From the NCBI GenBank assembly GCA_012932295.1, contig JAAONU010000019.1, forward strand, positions 32,713,913 to 32,777,912: a stretch of DNA of 64,000 nucleotides, given 5' to 3'. Under the pieces are notes generated by a model. That model ran no database searches. It saw only the letters and a program-made list of their open reading frames with translations, and was not told where the DNA came from. This DNA is from Cyclina sinensis. Its lineage: Eukaryota > Mollusca > Bivalvia > Venerida > Veneridae. Shown here in pieces: positions 56,080 through 64,000 of the stretch (position 1 is the stretch's first letter; every line of letters begins with the position of its first letter). A program made the position numbers and the translations under genes.

Positions 56080-56885
56080 AGACTTGTAGGAAGATTGGGC
56101 ATCTTGTGTAAAAGAAACCTATGGTATGTGGGCTTGCAAAGGTCAAGCTCACAGGGGACTGTAGTTTGAAAATAGTTTTCAGTCAATAACTCAGAAACAG
56201 CTGCTCCCAGGACCTTCAAGCTTTATTGGATGGTTGGGCATGAGTAGATGGCCTCTATTAAAGAACCCATAGAGTCAAATTTTAACTTACAGGGGCCAGC
56301 ATTTGGAAAAAAATTTTTTTTTGGCAGAAACCCATTTATTAGCCTTGTCATAGGCCATCCCCATGGCACCTTACAATATAATCTTACATATGCTAAGACT
56401 AAAAAGAATTACAAAGGCATTTGAATGACAATATACGAAATCATAAATAAAAATTATGGCATATTGTCAAAAATGGGTAGCCTAATTTCCTTTATGTTGA
56501 ACTTAGAGTGACAAAGATATGTACAAATCAAACAATTTTCTAATCAGTTAATTTAGAACAGTTGCTCCAAACAGCTGCATTTCTTCAAACATTATATCAT
56601 GGTTGAGTATGAGGAGTAGATGACCCCTTTGTAGGCCCACAAGGTTATAAAAGTCAAGCTCATAGAGGGCTGCTTTTTGAAAAAAGTTTCTGATCAATTT
56701 CTCAAGAATAACTTCTCCAAGGACTTCAAACTTTACAGGATGGTCAGACGTGATGGATAGATAAACCCTTTGATTTTTTGGGCCCACAGAATCAAAGGTC
56801 AAGCCAATGAAGGCCTGCATTTTGGAAGTGGTTTCAAATAAATTACCAAAGAATATTTGTTCCCAGGACCTTCAAATTAGAGAGT
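56080..56885 (+). repeat. Diverged tandem units (AAGGTCAAGCTCACAGGG type)
   Basis: About four units with CAATAACTCAGAAACAGCTG, GGACCTTCAAGCTTTATTGG and TCAAGCTCACAGGG, distantly related to families C and L. Interrupted at 56320-56530 by AT-rich text. Confidence 0.5.
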
Positions 56886-56889
56886 TTTT

Positions 56890-57465
56890 TATGCCCCTGA
56901 AGGGAGGCATATAGTTTTTTAACTGTCCGTCCGTCAGTCCATCCGTTCGTCCAAAAACTTTAACATTGGCAATAACTTTCTTATTAGTAAGTGGATTTAC
57001 TTCATACTTGGACACAACACCCCTTTGGACAAGACCTTTCCACTGACCTATATTTATTTGACCTTGACCCCTGAATGACCTTTACCTTATAGATCCAATT
57101 GTCCAAAAACTTTAACATTTGCAATAACTTCTTTATTAGTAAGTGGATTTACTTCATACTTGGACACAACACCCCTTTGGACAAGGCCTTTCCACTGACC
57201 TATATTTATTTGACTTTGACCCCTGAATGACTGGTTCTCAGCTCAAAGGTCAAAGCACCACGTTCGGGGGCAAATGGTCTTATGAGTAAATAACTTCCTT
57301 ATGAGTAAATATATTTACTTCATACATGGACACAACACCCCTTTGGACAAGACCTTCCCACTGACCTATATTTATTTGACTTTGACCCCTGAATGACTGG
57401 TTTTCAGCTCAAAGGTCAAAGCACCACGTTCGGGGGCATTGTCATCTTACAGTGACAGTTCTTGA
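56890..57465 (+). mobile_element. Family B element, second copy
   Basis: Starts TATGCCCCTGAAGGGAGGCA. Units as in 47090-47954. An internal arm-like TTCGGGGGCA near 57260 is followed by more units, then the true end TTCGGGGGCA, hairpin TGTCA-TCTTACAG-TGACA and CTTGAT near 57465. The internal arm suggests two elements fused or an internal duplication. Confidence 0.75.
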
Positions 57466-57796
57466 TTTTGGCTGACCTTGCTGACTTGAACTTGGGGATT
57501 TCTAATGTGTGTAAGCGGAGCATCAGTGGATTTCTTACAGTTCTTGTTGAGTAATAAAGTCCCAGAACTTGTTATCTAGACAAGGAAAAGAAATCGCTGA
57601 ATGGGGTTGGAGAAAATCTTTAAAACTGACTTGACTTTATAAAGATGTCCATTCTATAAATAAACTTGAACAACATGAACCACTTTTGCTTTTGTTTGAC
57701 TGTTTATTACTGTTAAAACGAAAGTACCCAGCAAATGCACATTTAAATGATTTGTTGTGTTTACTTGATCTTTGCAATGAAAGTAGCTGCATTTTT

Positions 57797-58606
57797 ATAT
57801 GCCCGTTCAAAGAACGGGACGTTTTATGGGAACGCTAATGGCAGGCGGGTGGTGTCCAGTTTTGTCTGGAGCATTTCTTCAACGTGCATGGATGGATTTT
57901 AATGATACTTGGTACCAATGTTCACCATCATTGGGGGTAGTGTTGCTCGCTTGAACCAGGTCTCTAAGTCTAAGGTCAAGGTCACACTTAGAAGTCAGAG
58001 AAAAACACTTGTCCAGAGCAAAACTTCTAAATACATTGAGGGATTTTAATATAACTTGGCATAAATGTTCAACATTGTTAGAGGGAGTGTTTTGTGCAAA
58101 ATTCAGGTCCCTCTGGTCAAGGTCAAGGTCACACACAGAGGTCAAAAGTCAGATAAAAATATGAAAATGTGAGTATGGACCATTTAGTCATCATGAATCA
58201 AGGGATTCTATCACAAACTTTTGCCATCACGAGTCTGAGCATTACACGCATAATCCTGGTCCATATATGCAAGGTCAAGGTCAGTAAAGATGATGAAATG
58301 TCCAGATTTTGTCCAGAGCATATCTTCTATTTTAGTATTACTTGATACAAAAGTTCACCATCATAAAATGTAGTGTTGCACGCATGAACCAGGTCTCTAG
58401 GTCAAAGGTCAAGGTCACACCTAGAGGTCAGTGGAAAACGTTTGTCCAGAGCAAAACTTCAACATGAATTGAGAGATTTTAACGTAACTTGGCACAAATG
58501 TTGACAATTGTAAGGCTGAGTGTCGCATACAAAATTCAGGTCCCTGTGGCCAAGGTATGGGTCACACATAGACGGGCGTATTTTGTGACAATTGCACCCT
58601 TGTTCA
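57797..58606 (+). mobile_element. Family M Helentron-like element
   Basis: Starts TATGCCCGTTCAAAGAACGG (hairpin). Four ~150-bp units follow (TTAATGATACTTGGTACCAA, AGGTCAAAGGTCAAGGTCAC). It ends with the arm GACGGGCGTA (58573-58582), a hairpin TTGTGACAATTGCACC (weak) and CCTTGTT at about 58600. Confidence 0.6.
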
Positions 58607-58765
58607 TGCATATTTCTGTGAGCACATCATCTTTGAAGATGTTAGCATAATTGGTTAAGCACTGATCAGACTTGGTCATTTTGTTCCCTTGTTAGAAATG
58701 GGGTTGTTGTCAAGGTTTCTCATATTTAATCTGATCGTAAAAATGATAGTGATAGTAAAATATGA

Positions 58766-58924
<159 letters not shown>

Positions 58925-58962
58925 TGATTATATTCCTTGGACACTCCATATGAATAGAAAAG

Positions 58963-59016
58963 GAGACAGAGAGTCAGGAGTGTAACAGGTGGACAGAATT
59001 TCTCCACGAGTGGCAG
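58963..59016 (+). other. Possible 54-nt cassette exon
   Basis: Preceded by AAAAG and followed by GTATGT, a good donor. At 54 nt it would not change the frame, and in the phase left by exon 8 it is open (RRQRVRSVTGGQNFSTSG). It has no counterpart in SMARCB1 proteins that I know, and the polypyrimidine tract is poor. It is listed only as a candidate. Confidence 0.15.
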
Positions 59017-59785
59017 GTATGTAACTGTCAGTGTTTCAGTCAATTTCACTATTAAATGTCAAAAGACCAGGCTATGGAAAAACAGAAAATTTGTTGGTAT
59101 TTACTGAATTTCAGCTTCCGACTGATTTTTCTGTCCAAAACCCCTTCAAAATCGGTCCATATATTTCCCCAAAAACAAATTCAAGTATAATTTATCATTA
59201 GAATGCCAAAATTTCACACCTAAATACCAGTCAGTCCCTAATAGAGTACTTCTCACCTATCATAAATGCATAAAATTGCTTCTGTGACCAGTGGCCCGAG
59301 GCAGTTGGCACCAATTAACTGAATTACTCATTGATACATGTGCTTGATTAACAGCTGGTCGATCAGTTATGCTAACCGGTGTTAAACAGTTATAACCTCA
59401 TGAAATTTGCACTACTTCTGCTTTTAGCTCACCTGAGCAGATGCTCAGGGTGAGTTTTTGGGATCACCCTTTGTCCAGTCCCTGTTGTCAACATTTTACT
59501 TCAAATGACATCACCTACAAAACCACAAGGCCATTTTTAACCAAACTTGACAGAAATGTTTATTATATTGCCCTTTTCTAAAATTGCTCAAACTGTTCTG
59601 CTCCATTGCACATAAGGGGTGCAAAAGCTAAAAAAGAAAAAAATTCAGAAGCATCTCCTAAACTGCAAGCTAGTTTTCCACCAAATTTCACAAAAATATT
59701 CCTTATATAGCGCTCTACTAAAATTGCAATAACAGTTCTACTTCATCAAAAACAAAATGGCCGCCTGAGCTAAAAATTGATTTTT

Positions 59786-61023
59786 GTCGAGCCCACTTGC
59801 GGTGAGCATGACTTAGTCGGCACTGGCGTATAGTTTGGTGTATGTGCATCCGTCTGTGCGTCTGTCAGGATTTGTCCGGTCTATATCTTGCTCATTCTTT
59901 GAAGGATTACAAAATAATTTGGTACAAATGTTCACCATGATGGGGTGGTGTGTCACACACAAAATCCAGGTCCGTTGCTCAAAGGTCAAGGTCACACTTG
60001 GGAGTCAGTGCAAAACCCTTGTCCCGAGCGTAACTTCTACATGCATGGAGGGATTTGAATATAACTCGGACAAATATTCTCCATAGTGAGGCGGAGTGTC
60101 GCGCTAAAAACTCAGGTAGCTGTGGCAAAGGTCAGGGTCACACTTAGGGGTCAAGGGTCAAATAACAAAATAAATCATTCATTTGCGAGTATAACTTCTA
60201 TATACATGGATGGATTTTAATATAACTTAGCACAAATGTTCTCCATGTTGAGTTGAGATGTCTCGCAGAAAATGAAGGTCAAGGTCACAAGAGTTCAAAG
60301 GTCAAATAAAAATATTAAAATTTGTTTGTTGGCGCTGTATCTTGCTTATGCTTTGAAGTATTATGCTTAGTGGTCAGAGGATTTGAAAAATTCAGAAGTC
60401 TGTGGCAAAGGTCAAGGTCACATTTAGGGGTCAAAGGTCAAATAACAAAATGAAACATTTGATTGCTTGTATAAGTTCTATATATATGGATGGATTTTAA
60501 CATAACTTTTTATAACAAATGTTCTCCATGTTGAGTTGAGTTGTTGGGCACAAAATGAAGGTGAAGGTCACAAGAGGTCAAAGATCAAATAAAAATATCA
60601 AAATTAATTGTCCCGTCTGTATCTTGCTTAGTGGTCAGAGGATTTTTGTCGAACCAGCTTGCGCTGAGCTAAACATAGTTGTCAAAATGGCTGTTCAGTG
60701 TTTGTGTGTGTGTGCGTGCGTCTAAACTTGTCCATGCCATAACTTCTTCTTTCATGGAGGAATTTTCAAATAACATGAATTGAGTTTTTTAGGCACAAAT
60801 GTTCATCATGAGACTTCGTGTCATGCACATGATCCAGGTCAAGGGATCAGAGGTCAAGGTCGCCTAAGATGATGCAATGTCAAGATTTTTCCTTGGGTAT
60901 AAAGAGGATGTGTTGCGCACATCTCGCCTATGTAAACATCTTTCTCCTTGATCTGAAGCTTACAAATTCAGGTTTGAATTAAGACAAGCGGGCTCGACAT
61001 TCTGCCCATGGGCATGTCTTGTT
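59786..61023 (+). mobile_element. Family I element, nested, with empty sites
   Basis: Starts GTCGAGCCCACTTGCGGTGA. Units with AGGTCAAGGTCACACTTGGG follow, and a second start-like GTCGAACCAGCTTGCGCTGA lies at 60648. It ends with the inverted arm CAAGCGGGCTCGACA (60984-60998), hairpin GCCCATGGGC and CTTGTT at 61018-61023. Uninterrupted host units at 45690 and 62925 show the unoccupied site. Confidence 0.8.
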
Positions 61024-61389
61024 GTCAATATTGGGCTTCAAATGACATCTCCTCCAAAAATACAAGGCCATTTTTAGCAAAACTGAATAGAAATGTTCTT
61101 TATGTTGCCCTTTTCAATAATTCCTCAAACCATTAGCACAAAAGGCGTGCAAAAGCTAAAAATAGAACTGTATCTCCTCCTTAACTGTAAGGTTATTTTC
61201 CACCAAACATTTCAGAAATGTTCCTTACATAGCACTTTATTAAAAATGCTCAAATGGTTCCGCTCAATTGCACAAAATGGCCACCAGAGCTTAAAATAGA
61301 TTTTCTTTAATATTTGGCTTCAAATGACATCTCCTCCAAAACTACCTGGCCATTTTAAACCAAACTTGACTGAAATGTCATAGGCTCAT

Positions 61390-62734
61390 GGTGAGCTATT
61401 AGGATCGATCAATGTCTGTCGTCCATCGGACATCCGCACTTAGTTTGTTAACACTCTAGTGGTCACATTTTTGCCTCAGTTGTCATGAAACTTGGCTGTT
61501 AATCCCAGTGATTACTTGGACGAGTTCGAACATGGGTTATCTGGGATGAATAACTAGGTCACATGGCCCAAAAATAGAAAAACCTCATTAACAATCTAGA
61601 GGCTTCAATTTCAGTCCAAATATCGTGGAAATTTGTCAGAAACGTTGCTCCGATAATTTCTAGCTCAAGTTCCAACATGGGTCATCTGGGGTCAAAAACT
61701 AGGTCACAGAGCCCAAATATGAAAAAACCTTGTTAACACTCTACAGGTAACATTTTCAGTCCAAATATCCTAGAAATTTGTCAGAAAGGTTGATTCAGTG
61801 ATATCTATCTCTGGTCACAGAGCCCAAATATGGAAAAACTTTGTAAACACTCTAGAGGTTACATTTTCAGCCGAATAACCTGGAAATTTGTCAGGAGTTG
61901 TTTTGATGATTTCAAGCTCATCTTCTAATATGGGTCATCTGGGTTCAAAAACTAGGTGTCAGAACCCAAATATAGGAAGACCTTGTGAACACTCTAGAGG
62001 TAATATTTTCAGTCCAAATTTGTCAGGGGTTGTTTTTATGATTTTTAGCTCTGGTTCGAATATGGGTCATCTGGGTTCAAGAACTAGGTCAAAGAGCCCA
62101 AATATGAGAAAGCCTTGTGAACATTCTAGAGGTAATATTTTTTGTCCAAATAAACTGGAAATTTGTCAGAAAGGTTCTTTTGATGGTTTCTAGCTCAGGT
62201 TTGAATATGGGTCATCTAGGGTAAAAAACTAGGTCACAGAGCCAAAATATTGAAAAAGTTGGTAAACACTCTAGAGGTAACATTTTCAGTCCAAATAAAC
62301 TGGAAATTTGTCAGAGGGGTTGTTTTGATGATTTCTAGCTCAACTTCGAATATTGGTTTCTGGGTTAAAAAACTAGGTCACAGATCCCAAAAATAGAAAA
62401 AAAAAACACTCTAGATGTAACATCTTAGTCCAAATATACTGGAAATTTGTCAGAAAGGTTGTTTCAAGTGATTTCTAGCTCATGTTCAAATATGGCTCAT
62501 CTGGGGTCAAAAACTAGGTCACTGAGCCCAAATATGGGAAAACCTTGTTTACACTCTAGAGGTAACATTTTTAGTCCAAATCACCTGGAAATTTGTTAGA
62601 AAAGTTTTTTCAGTTATTTCTAGGTCAGTTTCGAATATGGGTCATCTGGGGTCAATTTATCAAGTCAATAACAATTTTGTTAAAAGCAGTCATACTCAGG
62701 TGAGTGATCTAGGGCCATCATGGCCCTCTTGTTC
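61390..62734 (+). mobile_element. Family A element (type-2 core), nested
   Basis: A degraded start (GCTCATGGTGAGCTATTAGG) is followed by about eleven ~115-bp type-2 units like those at 18840-20240. It ends CTCAGGTGAGTGATC, hairpin GGGCCATCATGGCCC and CTTGTT at about 62728-62733. It lies inside a type-3 family A array. Confidence 0.7.
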
Positions 62735-63017
62735 TAAAATATCGCCAAACATTCCGCTCTATTCAAAAGCTAAAAATAGAAACAAATTGAAACAGCATTT
62801 CCTCCTCAATGGCAAGATAATTTCCCACCAAATTTCACGGAAATGTTCCTTACACAGCCCTCTATTAAAATTGCTAAAAAAGTTCTGCTTCATCGAACAA
62901 AATGGCCACCAGAGCTAAAAATAGATTTTTGTCAATATTTTGCTTCAAATGACAAAAATTTTTCCCCAAAACCACTTGGCTTTTTGAAACCAAATTTGAC
63001 GAAAATGTTTTTTATAT

Positions 63018-63530
63018 TGCCCTTTTTATGCCCCTGCCATGATAATAGCATGCAGGAATATAGTGTTTACCCTGTTCGTGTGTGTGGGGGGCACATACAA
63101 TAAATGTTCGTGTTCGGCTCATAACTTTCATCGTGCATGGTTGGATTTCGAAATAATTTGGCATAAGTGATCATCATATGAAGTCAACGTGTCACATGCA
63201 AGAAACATTTTGCTGGCTCAAAAGTCAAGGTCACAGTGGACACTTGAAGTTTTGGCTTATTCCTTATATGGATAGAGTGAAAAAAGTTGTTTGTGTCCGG
63301 CTCGTAACTTTGTTGTGCAGGGTTTGATTTCGAAATAATTTGGCATAAGTGATCGTCATTGAAGTTGACGTGTCACGTGCAAGAAATGTTTTGCTCTCTC
63401 AAAAGTCAAGGTCACAGTGGACACTTTAAGTTTTGGCTTATTCCTTAGATGGATATAGTGAAAAAGTTGTTCCTGTCCGGCTCATAACTTCCTCGTGAAT
63501 GGTGGGATTTAAAAAAAAAATGTGTTTATT
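63018..63530 (+). mobile_element. Family J element, 5' part
   Basis: Starts TATGCCCCTGCCATGATAAT with a partner ATTATAGCATGCAGGAATAT-like arm. Two to three ~165-bp units follow (CATAACTTTCATCGTGCATG, AATAATTTGGCATAAGTGAT, AAGTCAAGGTCACAGTGGAC). No 3' terminus is evident before it grades into the segment shared with 7506. Confidence 0.6.
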
Positions 63531-63900
63531 ATCATATGATGAAGACACATCCCTGCCATGTTAATTTCTTGTTTCTTGCCCATAATTTTAACACTTCCAG
63601 CATGCTCATCATGTCATTTTAGTAAGGTAGCAGATGTTGAATATGGAAATATCACACAAGGCAGGTGAGCAACAAAGAACATACATGAATGTAATAGACA
63701 TTTGTAGTGGGCTGCATGTATGTGTGCTTTGATATAATTATTATATGGGCACAACAGAAATAACAGTAGATTGCTACATAGGTTTTATCCCTTACCATTT
63801 TATTGCCTTGATGCATAAAAGAGACTGAAGATTTTATACTTGTAAGAGACTGCTGAACTTGTCTTGGTAGTGCACCACTTACCTGTTCATTTAGAAAAAA
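63531..63900 (+). repeat. Segment shared with 7506-7693 and 9189-9370 (empty site)
   Basis: Aligns across the 1.5-kb element insertion at 7694-9188: TGTAGTGGGCTGCATG-TA-TGTGTGC is continuous here. It therefore records the unoccupied target with one TA. Confidence 0.75.
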
Positions 63901-64000
63901 GTATTTTGATAATACTTTTCTTTCAAAGTAAGCATGCTATTGAGTTTGTTATGCAGATACTGTTATTTCTTTCTACAATGCATTTAGCTTGGCTTGCTTT

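Larger units (their letters stand above)
59426..63017 (+). mobile_element. Family A element (type-3 core) hosting two nested elements
   Basis: Starts AGCTCACCTGAGCAGATGCT with partner AGGGTGAG. Type-3 units (ACATCTCCTCCAAAACTACC, TTCCGCTCCATTGCACA) run to 59785, resume at 61024-61380 and again at 62735-63017. No family A terminus is found; a family J start follows directly. Confidence 0.65.

Overview
This window is eukaryotic nuclear DNA, AT-rich, with long introns, GT-AG splice sites and very dense transposon debris. The repeat style (tandem cores of about 115-170 bp containing AGGTCAAGGTCA-like words, GTCC microsatellites near element starts, paired ATGCCCCC / GGGGGCAT arms) is what I associate with bivalve mollusc genomes, perhaps a venerid clam. 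The species is an inference.

The only host gene I can support is the SWI/SNF (BAF) core subunit SMARCB1 (SNF5/INI1, Snr1 in flies), on the + strand across almost the whole window. Exons lie at 3143-3248 (exon 2), 3762-3891 and 3950-4079 (two versions of exon 3), 10373-10510 (exon 4), 28405-28532 (exon 5), 33300-33475 (exon 6), 54995-55103 and 58776-58857 (together equivalent to vertebrate exon 7). The first exon is presumably upstream of base 1 and the C-terminal exon(s) beyond base 64000. The key observation is the duplicated exon 3: two adjacent 130-nt exons of identical length and phase, about 70% identical in protein, separated by only 58 nt. Using both, or neither, gives a premature stop, so they look like mutually exclusive alternative exons in the winged-helix region of SMARCB1.

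The introns are mostly mobile elements. The dominant class is a clan of non-autonomous elements sharing one plan: a 5' terminal arm that forms a hairpin, often a GTCC microsatellite, a tandem-repeat core, an inverted copy of the 5' arm near the 3' end, a short 3' hairpin, and a terminus CTTGTT or CTAGTT. Two loci have paralogous empty sites, showing insertion between two T residues without target duplication. Two members carry remnants of an endonuclease/exonuclease/phosphatase domain that stops right after its SDH motif. Together this points to Helentron-like (Helitron-2) rolling-circle elements.

Other elements: an intact Tc1 (DD34E) transposon with a 341-residue ORF at 11365-12871, nested in one of the above; a 1.5-kb TA-flanked element at 7694-9188 whose empty site is at about 63.7 kb; two inverted 1.6-1.8-kb elements with TTA duplications (Harbinger-like) at 20892-22462 and 48236-50040, the second carrying a 232-bp TTAA-flanked MITE; a hAT-like MITE at 26856-27452; a LINE 3' end at 39811-40080; and several tRNA-derived SINE pieces. 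Inverted element pairs flank exons 2-3 and exons 5-6.
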